Position numbers and translations under genes: made by a program | DNA from: Acidobacteriota bacterium | GTDB taxonomy: Bacteria > Acidobacteriota > Thermoanaerobaculia > Gp7-AA8 > JAHWKK01 | DNA length: 64,000 nt | Assembly (NCBI GenBank): GCA_019347945.1 | Contig: JAHWKK010000015.1 | Span: forward strand, 26,283 to 90,282 | Direction of reading: 5' to 3' | Notes under the pieces: generated by a model | What the model saw: only the letters and a program-made list of their open reading frames with translations | Told to the model about the DNA's origin: nothing | Databases searched by the model: none | Shown: positions 36,666 to 45,381 of the stretch, piece by piece | How the letters are laid out: every line of letters starts with the position of its first letter | Position numbering within the stretch: the first letter of the stretch is position 1

Positions 36666-37817
36666 TCATTCCTCATGGCGGCAGTTCAGACGAATTGCCG
36701 ACTCTCGATTTTTTCCTTCAATCCGATCCGGTTTCACAGCGGCGTCGCTGCTCGCAATGCCCATGGCACTTCGATACAGAGAATGAAAGTGGCGAACTCC
36801 ATTCTCCCGTTTCGGCGAGTACCGACCCCGATCATAGGTACTCGACTGGAGACCGCGCTGAACGTCTTCGCAGATCTGGATGTCCTCCAGCTGTACCTCA
36901 TCACTGAATTCGACGGTCTCGGCGACGATACGTTCTGCATCCTGGTCGCGAAAATACCATTCGAAGATCGTCAGGGTGCGCTCCGGTCCGAGTGGCACGA
37001 TCAGGTTTGTCGAGAAGTTGTCCGAATAGACGTTGATCATGAGGTTCGGGAAGATCCAGAGGAACCGCGCCTCGCTGGAGGTGGCGCCGGTTCGGAGGCG
37101 TTTCGGGTTCCTGATCGGCGCGTGCTGGAGCGAAAACCAGGGACGTGTCTCGACCTCGTATCGCTCGTAATCGAGCTCTTCGTTGAGGGCCGGGTGAACG
37201 ATCGGGATATGGTAACCCTCGAGATAGTTGTCGACGTAAACCTTCCAGTTGCATTCGATCGTCCAGTCCTTCCGAACCGTCCAGGAGTAATCGCTCAGAT
37301 CGAATGGGGCGAGAACCTCGTCGATACCGGAGAGAACCTCCGCGAGCGGAGGTACCGATCCTGCTGCACGGGCAAAGAGCAGGTCGTGCCAGGCTTCGAG
37401 CTCGAAGCGGGGGAGGGAAAAGTCCGCCTTGTCGAAATCCCGGGCACCATCCATTTCAGGGGTTGCCAGCAGCCGGCCGTCCAGGCCGTACATCCAGCCG
37501 TGATAACGGCACTGAAACGAGCGGGCGATGCCGGCGCCGCGACAGACCGGCCCCGCGCGATGCCGGCAGACGTTCGACATTGCACGGAGCTCATCCTTGC
37601 GATCCCGGACGACGAGAACCGGTTCCTTTCCCGCCATCGCCGTGAAATACGACCCGGGCTCCGGGAGCTGGTCGGCGCGGCCGATCAGTTGCCAGGTGCC
37701 GGCGAAGATCCGTTCCTGCTCGACGGCGAGCGTCTCGGCGCTGGTGTAGAGCGATGAGGCGATCGTCGACTCATGATCGAGCGCTTTCAGACGCTGATGC
37801 GATTGCGCGGAGCTCAC
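36666..37817 (-). CDS. Rieske non-haem iron oxygenase, alpha subunit
   Basis: 383 residues from a GTG at 37817; a longer frame starts with a GTG at 37838. The Rieske 2Fe-2S motifs are CRHRAGPVC (Cys-x-His) and CRYHGWMYG, about 20 residues apart. The catalytic-domain segment NWKVYVDNYLEGYHIPIVHP provides the bridging Asp and two iron-binding His. Length and motifs fit the choline/betaine monooxygenase-like branch of ring-hydroxylating oxygenases; the substrate is not known and no reductase gene is adjacent. A TATCCT box six bases before the GTG, and no Shine-Dalgarno, favour the shorter start. First gene of a three-gene operon with rhodanese and DoxX. Confidence 0.88.
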   Translation of the reverse strand: MSSAQSHQRLKALDHESTIASSLYTSAETLAVEQERIFAGTWQLIGRADQLPEPGSYFTAMAGKEPVLVVRDRKDELRAMSNVCRHRAGPVCRGAGIARSFQCRYHGWMYGLDGRLLATPEMDGARDFDKADFSLPRFELEAWHDLLFARAAGSVPPLAEVLSGIDEVLAPFDLSDYSWTVRKDWTIECNWKVYVDNYLEGYHIPIVHPALNEELDYERYEVETRPWFSLQHAPIRNPKRLRTGATSSEARFLWIFPNLMINVYSDNFSTNLIVPLGPERTLTIFEWYFRDQDAERIVAETVEFSDEVQLEDIQICEDVQRGLQSSTYDRGRYSPKRENGVRHFHSLYRSAMGIASSDAAVKPDRIEGKNRESAIRLNCRHEE

Positions 37818-37823
37818 ATGTTG

Positions 37824-37829
37824 AGGATA
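37824..37829 (-). promoter_or_regulatory. Candidate -10 box (TATCCT), leaderless start of Rieske oxygenase
   Basis: On the minus strand TATCCT ends six bases before the GTG at 37817. If used, transcription would start at or near the start codon. Confidence 0.35.
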
Positions 37830-37875
37830 CACCACCACCGGATCGCGCCCACCTGCGGTGTTTCCATGTTATGTT

Positions 37876-37890
37876 CAGGCCAAAGGCCTG
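37876..37890. promoter_or_regulatory. Palindrome CAGGCC-AAA-GGCCTG between divergent genes
   Basis: A perfect six-base inverted repeat with a three-base centre lies between the Rieske operon and the universal stress protein gene, just after a TATGTT that could be a -10 for the latter. It could be an operator. Confidence 0.35.
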
Positions 37891-37932
37891 CTGTGAATCT
37901 GCCTGCGAAAATCCGGACCGGGAGGCTTCTCG

Positions 37933-38796
37933 ATGAGTGAGTTCAGGCTGAATCGGATTCTCGTCGGGAGCGAGCTGTCGGCCGAGTCGATGGCTCCGGT
38001 TGCGTTCGCTTCCGACCTTGCCGAAGCGGTCGATGCGGAAGTGGTTCTCTTCCATGCGGTCCAGCCGATCCGGTTCGGCTACGGGATGGGCGAGCGGGAC
38101 GGGATTGAAGGAGAAACCGGGGCGCAGATGGAGGAAGCCGAGGCGAGGCTCGATCGCATCGCTTCGGAGCTCTTTCCTCAGCAGACGACCGTGAAACTCC
38201 GGCTTGCGACCGGATCGCCCATTCAGCTGATTGCAGAAGTGGCGGAAGAAGAGTCGGCTGATCTGATCGTGATCGGGACCCACGGCTACCATCCGGGCAT
38301 CCGGTACCTCCTCGGATCAGTCGCCCAGGGCGTGCTTCACTCCACCGATCTCCCGGTGATCACAGTCCCCCTCGACCGGGATCTTCAGAAGGACGAGATC
38401 CTCACGATCCTCTGCCCGGTGAACTTCACTCCGATCGGGCAGATGGGGATGATCCTCGCCGCCGAGATGGGAAGGCTTCTCGGTGCGGAAGTGATCGCAC
38501 TGCACCTCATCGAGTCGGAATCGACGGGCGACGTTGCCGAACATGTGCAGAAGTTGCGGGAGTGGCTTCCGCCGCATATTTTCGATGCGTGCCGCGTGAG
38601 GATCATCGCTCGTTCCGGGAAGGCCGCGGAGGAAGTCGTGAAATATGCGCGAACCCAACGCGTCGATCTGATCGTACTCGGGGCACAGCGACGGAGATTC
38701 GCGGATACGTTCGAAGTGGGCACGACGACCGAGCGGGTGACCCGCCATGCGCCCTGTCCCGTCCTGACCGTAATGTCGCCCTCGCCGGACGAGTGA
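37933..38796 (+). CDS. Tandem universal stress protein
   Basis: 287 residues from an ATG with GGGAGG upstream. Two UspA domains: 1-150 with ILVGSELSAESM and IGTHGYHPG...GSVAQGVLHSTDLPV (the ATP-binding G-x2-G-x9-G(S/T) pattern), and 155-287, where the last motif reads LGAQRRRFADTFEVGTTTERVTRHAPCPV. Cytoplasmic nucleotide-binding stress protein. It lies 80 bases upstream of the redox operon in the same direction and may belong to the same regulon. Confidence 0.92.
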   Translation: MSEFRLNRILVGSELSAESMAPVAFASDLAEAVDAEVVLFHAVQPIRFGYGMGERDGIEGETGAQMEEAEARLDRIASELFPQQTTVKLRLATGSPIQLIAEVAEEESADLIVIGTHGYHPGIRYLLGSVAQGVLHSTDLPVITVPLDRDLQKDEILTILCPVNFTPIGQMGMILAAEMGRLLGAEVIALHLIESESTGDVAEHVQKLREWLPPHIFDACRVRIIARSGKAAEEVVKYARTQRVDLIVLGAQRRRFADTFEVGTTTERVTRHAPCPVLTVMSPSPDE

Positions 38797-38861
38797 GTGC
38801 CGCAGGCGCCGGAGAGGCAAAAAGATCCTGATTGGGACTTCATCCGACGTTCAGGGAATGC

Positions 38862-38867
38862 TAGGAT
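38862..38867 (+). promoter_or_regulatory. Candidate -10 box (TAGGAT) for the redox operon
   Basis: TAGGAT ends eight bases before the ATG at 38876, the first gene of the electron-transfer cluster. This would give a leaderless or nearly leaderless transcript, although the AGGA inside the same box could also act as a Shine-Dalgarno. No -35 seen. Confidence 0.35.
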
Positions 38868-38875
38868 CTCCAACT

Positions 38876-39766
38876 ATGGTCATTCTCGAAGGCGACCTCG
38901 GAACCCTTCGGCTTGTCGGTCCGCTTCGGTGTCTCATCGAGGAAGGTCTGTCCGCCGTCATCGAGGTCGAGAACGTCGACTCGACGATTGCGTTGTCGGG
39001 CGGGGAGATCGTCAGAGCTTCCGAGGTTGACGAGTCCGATGCCCGGAGGTCACTGGTCGAGCTGCTCGCGACGAGGGAGGGCCGCTTTTCGGCCAGAATC
39101 GCCGAGCCGGAGGATGTCGAGGGTGAGCGGCTCGAAGTCGACCTCGAGGTCCTGGCGCGTGAGGCGATGGAGATGGAGAGAGATCGAGCCGGGACTCCGC
39201 TGTCGGCCGTTCCTTCCGTCACCGTCGATCCGGATGATGACGATCTTCAGGTCTCCGGCGCCGAGCTGCGACTCCTCATGAAGATCGACGGACAACGTAC
39301 CGTCGAGGATGTGACCAAAGGGGGAGACGAGGCGGCCATGGAGATTCTTCGCGGCCTTCTGGAACGGGGGCTGGTCGTCATCGAAGGGGGTGCAGACTCC
39401 GCGACGTCCGCGCCGGTCAGGTTCGACGGGGTCGCCTGTCTGACGCTCGAGGATGCCGACCGCACCACGCATCTTCTCGATGGCGACGAATACGTCCTCG
39501 GCCGTAAAGCGGAAAACGGCGTTGCGATCGAGCATCCGAGCGTATCGGGGACTCATGCGAAGGTTCGGAGATTGCCGGAGGGGTATCTGCTGGAAGATCT
39601 CAAGAGCCGTAACGGAACGTTCGTCAACGGCGTGAAGGTCGACAAACGTCTGCTGAAGGACGGCGACCGGGTTCGCCTCGGAACGGTTTATCTCGTGTAT
39701 TCGGTGACGAACACGAATGCTTCCGGCGCGGTCGAGCACGCTGCGGAACAGAAAGGTAACTCATGA
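38876..39766 (+). CDS. DUF4388 - FHA domain protein
   Basis: 296 residues. The N-terminal 110 residues match the DUF4388/PATAN style (ILEGDLGTLRLVGPLRCLIEEG, then ALSGGEIVRASEVDESDAR), found in receiver-linked and gliding/polarity proteins. A winged-helix-like segment follows (about 125-170, LLMKIDGQRTVEDVTKGGD). The C-terminus is a full FHA phosphothreonine-binding domain with YVLGRKAENGV, HPSVSGTHAKV and SRNGTFVNG. Cytoplasmic. It overlaps the next gene by four bases and heads the redox operon, so it likely reads out Thr phosphorylation for that system. Confidence 0.85.
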   Translation: MVILEGDLGTLRLVGPLRCLIEEGLSAVIEVENVDSTIALSGGEIVRASEVDESDARRSLVELLATREGRFSARIAEPEDVEGERLEVDLEVLAREAMEMERDRAGTPLSAVPSVTVDPDDDDLQVSGAELRLLMKIDGQRTVEDVTKGGDEAAMEILRGLLERGLVVIEGGADSATSAPVRFDGVACLTLEDADRTTHLLDGDEYVLGRKAENGVAIEHPSVSGTHAKVRRLPEGYLLEDLKSRNGTFVNGVKVDKRLLKDGDRVRLGTVYLVYSVTNTNASGAVEHAAEQKGNS

Positions 39767-42144
39767 ATGAGGATGTATACGACGTTCTGATCGTCGGCTC
39801 CGGCCCGGCCGGACTGACAGCCGCGACACAGGCTCACCTCAATGGATTGTCGTACGCGGTTCTGGAGCGCGAGCAACACTTTTCCGACACGCTGTTTCGA
39901 TATCAGGCCAGGAAGTACGTCATGGCCGAGCCATCAATGATTCCACTTCGAGGCGAGCTTCCTTTCGAAGCGGGATCGCGCGAACAGATCCTCGAGGGCT
40001 GGTACGAGATGATCGACGATCTGGGGCTTCGCATCCACCTGGGAGGGGAGGTCCGTGGCGTCCGCAAGGAGGGGGAGACGTTCGTCGTGTCGACTCCACT
40101 GGGTGAGTGGAGAGGGCGTGCGGTCATTCTCGCCATGGGAACCCAGGGCTCATTGCGGACGCTCGGAGTCGAGGGAGAGTCTCTGCCGCAGGTGCTCTAT
40201 CACCTGGTTGATCCGGCGGATCACAATGATCAGGACATCGTCGTCATCGGAGCGGGTGACTCGGCGGTGGAGATCGCGATTGCGCTGGCGGACGAGAATC
40301 GCGTGAGCCTGGTCGTTCGCGGACCTGAGATCGTTCGGGCAAAAGACAGTCTGATACGCGAGGTCATCACGCGGGCAACGAACGGCTCGATCTCGGTGTA
40401 TTACAGCGCAAACGTGGCTGAAGTTCGTGATGGTGAGGTGGATCTGTCGGTTCGCGGTGACAACATCACGATCCCGGCGGATCTTCTCTTCGTCAAGATC
40501 GGCGCGGATGCACCGAGAAAGTTTTTCGAGTCGATCGGCATCGAGTACAACGGGAAGGGACCCAACGCCAGGCCAATCCTCTCCGACGTTTACGAAACGT
40601 CGGTGCCGGGCCTCTACCTGATCGGAGCCGCCAGCGGGCGGGACCTCATCAAGCTCGGGATGAACCAGGCGTGGGAGGTCATCGAGCATCTGGCCGGCCG
40701 CGAGGTGGAGCCGGCGGATGAAGCGGTTCTCAGGGAGCGGATCCCATTCCTCGACGGTACGGTGAGACAGCGGCTCCGTGAGTTGCAGAGGCGCATCCCG
40801 GTTCTCGGAGCAGCCAGCGAGGAACAGCTTCGCGAGACGATCCTGACGGCCGATGTCAGGGAGTACTCGCCGGGATCCGAGATCATCCGGCAGGACGACT
40901 ACACCAACGATTTTCTGATCATCGAATCGGGTCGCGTCGAGATCGTGCATCGAACCGACGATGGAGTGCTCAATTCGGTTGCTGCGCTGACGGCTGGAAA
41001 CTTTTTCGGAGAGATGAGCCTGCTGTCGAATCGGCGGCGAAGCGCCTCGGCGATCGCTCTGGACAGAACCCGCATCATCTCGATTCCGAGGAAGGCGATT
41101 CTGAAGCTGATTCGAACCTCGCCCGAGGTGGGAGCGCTGATCGATCAGGCATTTCTGATACGCGCTCTCGGAGGTTACCTCTTTCCGGGAACCCCGGGAG
41201 CGGTTCTGGGTCAGCTCGCGACGGAATCGTCGCTGGAATCGCGGCCGAAGGACTACGTCGTATTCAGCGAGGGAGACGAGGCGGACGCCTTCTATCTGAT
41301 CCGCAACGGGATGGTGAAGATCTCCCGCATGGCGGGAGGGAGAGAGATCATCCTCGCCTATCTCGTGGCGGGCAATTTCTTCGGCGAGGGCGCATTGCTG
41401 ACCGATGCGCCCCGGAGCGCCACCGTGACGACGATCTTTCCGACCGAGCTGATTCGTCTGTCGCGAGCGGCATTCGACCGCTTCATCTCGACCAACCCCG
41501 AGCTTCGCGACCTCCCGCTGAGCAAGCTCGAGGAGCGAAGGATTGCGGGACTGATCTCGGAAGCAAGCCCCGATACCGGCTTCATCATCGAGGATCTCAT
41601 CCGGGAAGAGATCGTGATGGGAACCGACTCGCTCATGATCGACGAGTATCGATGCGTCCGATGCAACAACTGCATCGAGGCATGCGAGGCGGTCCACGAC
41701 GACGGACAGGCACGGCTCTCGTTGACCGGAATCAAGTTCTACAATCTCCTGGCGCCAAACTCCTGCTGGCAGTGCGAGAACCCGATGTGCATGATCGACT
41801 GTCCTCCCGACGCGATCGCGAGAGATCCTCGGGGCGAGGTTTACATCAAGAGCAACTGCATCGGGTGTGGGAACTGTGAATCCAACTGTCCGTACGGCAA
41901 CATTTTCATGGTTCATCCGGAGTCGCCGAGAGACTCGGTCTGGGGTTGGGTCAAGTCGCTATTCAGTGGTGAGGATGTCGAAGACGTCGACCGGACGGTC
42001 GCGGTCAAGTGCGACCTCTGCAGGGATATCGCGGGAGGACCGGCCTGTGTCAGGAGCTGTCCCACCGGAGCGGCCATCCGCCTCACGCCGAACGAGTACA
42101 AGTCGACGCTCGAAGAAATCGTAGTGAGGAAGAGGGCGAATTGA
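39763..42144 (+). CDS. Flavoprotein / double cNMP-binding / four-cluster ferredoxin fusion
   Basis: 793 residues. Residues 1-320 form a thioredoxin-reductase-like FAD/NAD(P)H oxidoreductase (GSGPAG at 12-17, GAGDSA at 163-168) without the redox CxxC. Two cyclic-nucleotide-binding domains follow (about 345-460 and 475-590), each with the GNFFGE motif and an RR-S or PRSATV phosphate-cassette end. The C-terminus (622-775) is an HycB/DmsB-like ferredoxin with 16 Cys in four groups: 631/634/637/641, 668/671/676/680, 699/702/705/709 and 750/753/762/766, predicting four 4Fe-4S clusters. No signal peptide, so cytoplasmic. It looks like an NAD(P)H-linked electron entry module gated by cyclic nucleotide. 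Coupled by overlap to the genes before and after. Confidence 0.9.
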   Translation: MNEDVYDVLIVGSGPAGLTAATQAHLNGLSYAVLEREQHFSDTLFRYQARKYVMAEPSMIPLRGELPFEAGSREQILEGWYEMIDDLGLRIHLGGEVRGVRKEGETFVVSTPLGEWRGRAVILAMGTQGSLRTLGVEGESLPQVLYHLVDPADHNDQDIVVIGAGDSAVEIAIALADENRVSLVVRGPEIVRAKDSLIREVITRATNGSISVYYSANVAEVRDGEVDLSVRGDNITIPADLLFVKIGADAPRKFFESIGIEYNGKGPNARPILSDVYETSVPGLYLIGAASGRDLIKLGMNQAWEVIEHLAGREVEPADEAVLRERIPFLDGTVRQRLRELQRRIPVLGAASEEQLRETILTADVREYSPGSEIIRQDDYTNDFLIIESGRVEIVHRTDDGVLNSVAALTAGNFFGEMSLLSNRRRSASAIALDRTRIISIPRKAILKLIRTSPEVGALIDQAFLIRALGGYLFPGTPGAVLGQLATESSLESRPKDYVVFSEGDEADAFYLIRNGMVKISRMAGGREIILAYLVAGNFFGEGALLTDAPRSATVTTIFPTELIRLSRAAFDRFISTNPELRDLPLSKLEERRIAGLISEASPDTGFIIEDLIREEIVMGTDSLMIDEYRCVRCNNCIEACEAVHDDGQARLSLTGIKFYNLLAPNSCWQCENPMCMIDCPPDAIARDPRGEVYIKSNCIGCGNCESNCPYGNIFMVHPESPRDSVWGWVKSLFSGEDVEDVDRTVAVKCDLCRDIAGGPACVRSCPTGAAIRLTPNEYKSTLEEIVVRKRAN

Positions 42145-42974
42145 GACGGCAGCGGCGGAGCCGCGCTCCCTGGAGATGGGCGGCGGCCATCGGCACGGTG
42201 ATCCTCGTGATCTTCTGGATCCGTCACACCCAGCAGGTCGATTATCGCCATGGCGGTACCACGTTCGGACTCGTGACCGGAACGATCGGTCTGTTTCTGA
42301 TGCTGCTCCTCGCTTTTTTCGGCGTTCGACGGCGGTGGTACAGCTCGAGGCTCGGCACGCTGGAAGGCTGGCTCCAGGCCCACATCTGGCTTGGAGTTCT
42401 CAGCATTCTCGTCGTGGCGTTTCACACCGGATTCCGTTTTCAGGACCGCGTTGCGGTGGCGTTGCTCTGGGTCTTCGGTGCCGTCGCCGTGTCGGGAATC
42501 ATCGGCGCGGTGCTTTACAGCACGGTTCCACGAGCGCTGACCGAGGTCGAAGGGAATCTTCCGGGCGACGCGATCTCGGACCAGATCAATCAGCTCGCGA
42601 AGTCGATGTCGCGCGTCGCATCGAACAAATCCGAAAAGTTTCAGGCGATCTACCGGGCGATGGAGCGGGAAGTGCGGCCCGCTCCGTTGGCGGGATGGAT
42701 TCTTATGTTCCGCGGCAGAGCGGGCCGGACGGGTCCTCCCCCCTGGTCGCATCTGGTCGAATCCGTCCCGAAGAGTGAGCAGGGAGAGCTTCGTCAGATG
42801 ATCCTGTTGAGCCGGCAGCAGAAAGAGCTCCATTCGACGTTGCGCGATCAGAAGCGCTACCGCAATCTTCTGGAAGTGTGGCGGCTGATCCATCTCCCTC
42901 TCTCGATTGCTCTCCTGTTGCTTCTCGTCGCTCACGTCTGGGGCGCCCTTCGATACGCTTCGGTGCCATGGTAG
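42141..42974 (+). CDS. Di-haem cytochrome b membrane protein
   Basis: 277 residues from a TTG at 42141 overlapping the previous stop; GAGGAAGAGGG is upstream. Five predicted helices (about 11-28, 41-61, 80-96, 106-126, 248-270) with a cytoplasmic or periplasmic loop of about 120 residues between the last two. Helix 3 has His81 and His95, helix 5 has His251 and His265: two His pairs with 14-residue spacing, the arrangement of two stacked b haems. It resembles ferric-reductase/cytochrome b561-type quinol or electron-transfer subunits. In the operon it should connect the quinone pool or the cytoplasmic ferredoxin module to the periplasmic haems. Confidence 0.82.
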   Translation: MRRQRRSRAPWRWAAAIGTVILVIFWIRHTQQVDYRHGGTTFGLVTGTIGLFLMLLLAFFGVRRRWYSSRLGTLEGWLQAHIWLGVLSILVVAFHTGFRFQDRVAVALLWVFGAVAVSGIIGAVLYSTVPRALTEVEGNLPGDAISDQINQLAKSMSRVASNKSEKFQAIYRAMEREVRPAPLAGWILMFRGRAGRTGPPPWSHLVESVPKSEQGELRQMILLSRQQKELHSTLRDQKRYRNLLEVWRLIHLPLSIALLLLLVAHVWGALRYASVPW

Positions 42975-42984
42975 GGATCGCGCG

Positions 42985-45381
42985 ATGACATTCATCCTTC
43001 AGTGGCTCGACGGAACCGCGGTCTCGCTGCAGCGCATCGAAGGGAGCGAGCTCCGAATCGGTCGCGGGACCGACGCTCAGATCAGATCCGACAATGTCGC
43101 CGTCGCGCTCACGCACGCGATCATCGAGGCGGCGGGTGACGAATATGTCGTGGACGATCAGGGGAGCATCACCGGAACCTACGTAAACGAGCGCACCGTC
43201 GATCGCCATACGCTCCGGAAAGGCGATCGGATCGAGATTGGCGATCTTCGTCTGACCGTGCAGGAAGCTTCCGGAGGGAAGCCACTCTTCCTTCGGATTG
43301 AACGAACCGTGCGAAGCGCCCGTGGCGCCGGCCTGATGCGGGGTTTGGACGAGCAGGATCCGGCGGAGACGCTCTCTCGTGGCTCGGTCATCGTCAGCCG
43401 CGCGCTCGACTACGACAGAAAGTACTCGATCCGGCGAAGACTGTTTTCGCGCCGCGGTCTCGGCTGGCTCGCCTTTCTGGTCACTGCTCTGATCGTCGCG
43501 CAACTGCTCACGGGCCGGAAGGAAGAGCCGTTCATGCCCGGCGGCCTTTCGGCAGCGCATGCCTCGGCCGTGACCGCCGATGGTCGCCGCGTCATCGAGG
43601 CTGACGATTGCCACGCCTGCCACGTTGCGTTCGAGGGCCCCTCCAACGCACTCTGCGAAGGTTGCCATCAGCAGGCGTTTCATCAGATGGGAACCGCCGA
43701 TGCGGGCGACTGTGCCGCCTGCCATACCGAGCACCGCGCGCTCGAGAGCCTCACCGCAGTGTCCGATCGGTTTTGTGTGGATTGCCACGACGACCTCAGC
43801 GAGCATGGTGAGGACTTCACCGTAGCCCGGTCGGTCAGTGCTTTCGGAGCGAACCATCCCGAGTTCCAGTTTCTCGTCGACAGGGAAAATGACGTCCGGA
43901 TCCCCGCGGGTGACCCTGCATTGATGACCGCCGATCCGAACCCGCTGAAATTCGATCACGAATGTCATCTCAGCGGAGATTGCCGGACGAGGCCGCCGCA
44001 GCCCGGCTCGCGGCAGACGCTGGTCGAGGACATCTCGTGCGCTTCCTGCCACGAGCTCGATCTGAATCGTGGATCATTCGACTCGATCTCCTTCGACGCG
44101 CACTGCTCACGGTGCCACGTCCTCACCTTCGACAACCGCTTCGAGGCGCTGCCGCACGGCTTGCCGCTCGAAGCCGTGGCCGGAATTGTCGCGAACGCCT
44201 ACGGCGGAACGGCGCCGCTGCTCCGAGCCGATCCCTCCGATGTGGGGCGGATCGTCTCGCGCTCGACCGGCGAATCACCAGCCGCGGCATCGAGAGCGGT
44301 CCGCGTGGCACAGCGGGCGATCCGGGCCCGATGCGAGGAGTGCCACGAGCTCGAGGGCGGCGAGGTGGAGAAGCCCGCCACGGTCGCGACCCTTCTGCCC
44401 GAGATGCGCCCGTTCGATCACGCCGTACACCTGTCCGGCTCAATGGACCTGACGTGCGAGACCTGCCATGTCGGAATCTCCAGCTCGTCGAGCTCGGCGA
44501 CTTACTCTATGCCGGCGACCGCTCAGTGCACGAGCTGTCATGAGGGAGAGGTCGTCGCCCGTCCGACGGGTCTGGCGGCGTGCTCGACTTGCCACTATTA
44601 TCACGATCTGACCCGTCAACATGGTGCGGGATGGACCGTCAAAGCAGCATCGCTCGGCCTCCCGCCGGCGGCGGTTCCCGTCGCTCAGAGTGGAGAAACG
44701 GGCGAGGATACAAGCTCAGAGAGGAGCGGAATGACAATGGATCTCGGGATGATGGAGATCGTGTTACTCGCGATCGGGATCATTTTCGCCTTCATCGCAG
44801 GAATCATGCTCGTTGGTTGGTTTGCTCTGCGACGGGAGAAGCGAAAACTCGACAAGCAGGCCGCTTCGGGTAGCCGGCGTTCGGGCTTCGCGAGCACGAC
44901 CCCGGCGTCGACGCCTTCGAGCGCACAGGCATCCCCGGCCCCCGCCGGACAGCCACCTCCGGCACCGGCTGGTGGACCGGGCGCGACACCGAAGGGAAGC
45001 GCGCCGAAGACGATGATGATGACGCGGCGGCCGTCGACGATTCCCGAGGCTCCGGAGGGAGCCACCGTCGCGGTCAAATGGCAGGGGTCCATCGCCTGGA
45101 CTTCAGGGCCTCTCGAGGGGATGCGCCTTCCCATCGACGACAGCGGTTTCTACATCGGACGCGACAAGGAGATGGCTCAGATGGTGATCGATGATCCGAG
45201 AATCTCGCGTCGCCATGTGTGGGTGGGAATCAGGGACGGAAAGCCGACCGTGGTGGATCAGGGGTCGACCAACGGAACCTTCCTGAACGACGTCAACAAT
45301 CGAATCAGCGAGTCGGTGTTGAAGTCGGGAGACGAGGTCATTCTTTCGGAGGACGTGGCGAGATTTCGATTCGACGCATGA
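42985..45381 (+). CDS. FHA - TM - decahaem cytochrome c - TM - FHA protein
   Basis: 798 residues from the ATG at 42985. FHA domain 1 (about 1-95: LRIGRGTDAQI, SITGTYVNE; the phosphopeptide Ser/Arg loop reads VALTHA, so it is degenerate), helix 1 (about 159-176), a periplasmic region with ten CxxCH haem sites (209, 224, 243, 264, 352, 374, 450, 491, 515, 533), helix 2 (about 590-615), a Pro/Ala linker and a complete FHA domain 2 (about 715-798: YIGRDKEM, DPRISRRHV, STNGTFLN). Both FHA domains would face the cytoplasm, with the haems outside. I know no characterised protein with this plan. It probably takes electrons from the cytochrome b and is controlled through phosphothreonine. Confidence 0.88.
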   Translation: MTFILQWLDGTAVSLQRIEGSELRIGRGTDAQIRSDNVAVALTHAIIEAAGDEYVVDDQGSITGTYVNERTVDRHTLRKGDRIEIGDLRLTVQEASGGKPLFLRIERTVRSARGAGLMRGLDEQDPAETLSRGSVIVSRALDYDRKYSIRRRLFSRRGLGWLAFLVTALIVAQLLTGRKEEPFMPGGLSAAHASAVTADGRRVIEADDCHACHVAFEGPSNALCEGCHQQAFHQMGTADAGDCAACHTEHRALESLTAVSDRFCVDCHDDLSEHGEDFTVARSVSAFGANHPEFQFLVDRENDVRIPAGDPALMTADPNPLKFDHECHLSGDCRTRPPQPGSRQTLVEDISCASCHELDLNRGSFDSISFDAHCSRCHVLTFDNRFEALPHGLPLEAVAGIVANAYGGTAPLLRADPSDVGRIVSRSTGESPAAASRAVRVAQRAIRARCEECHELEGGEVEKPATVATLLPEMRPFDHAVHLSGSMDLTCETCHVGISSSSSSATYSMPATAQCTSCHEGEVVARPTGLAACSTCHYYHDLTRQHGAGWTVKAASLGLPPAAVPVAQSGETGEDTSSERSGMTMDLGMMEIVLLAIGIIFAFIAGIMLVGWFALRREKRKLDKQAASGSRRSGFASTTPASTPSSAQASPAPAGQPPPAPAGGPGATPKGSAPKTMMMTRRPSTIPEAPEGATVAVKWQGSIAWTSGPLEGMRLPIDDSGFYIGRDKEMAQMVIDDPRISRRHVWVGIRDGKPTVVDQGSTNGTFLNDVNNRISESVLKSGDEVILSEDVARFRFDA

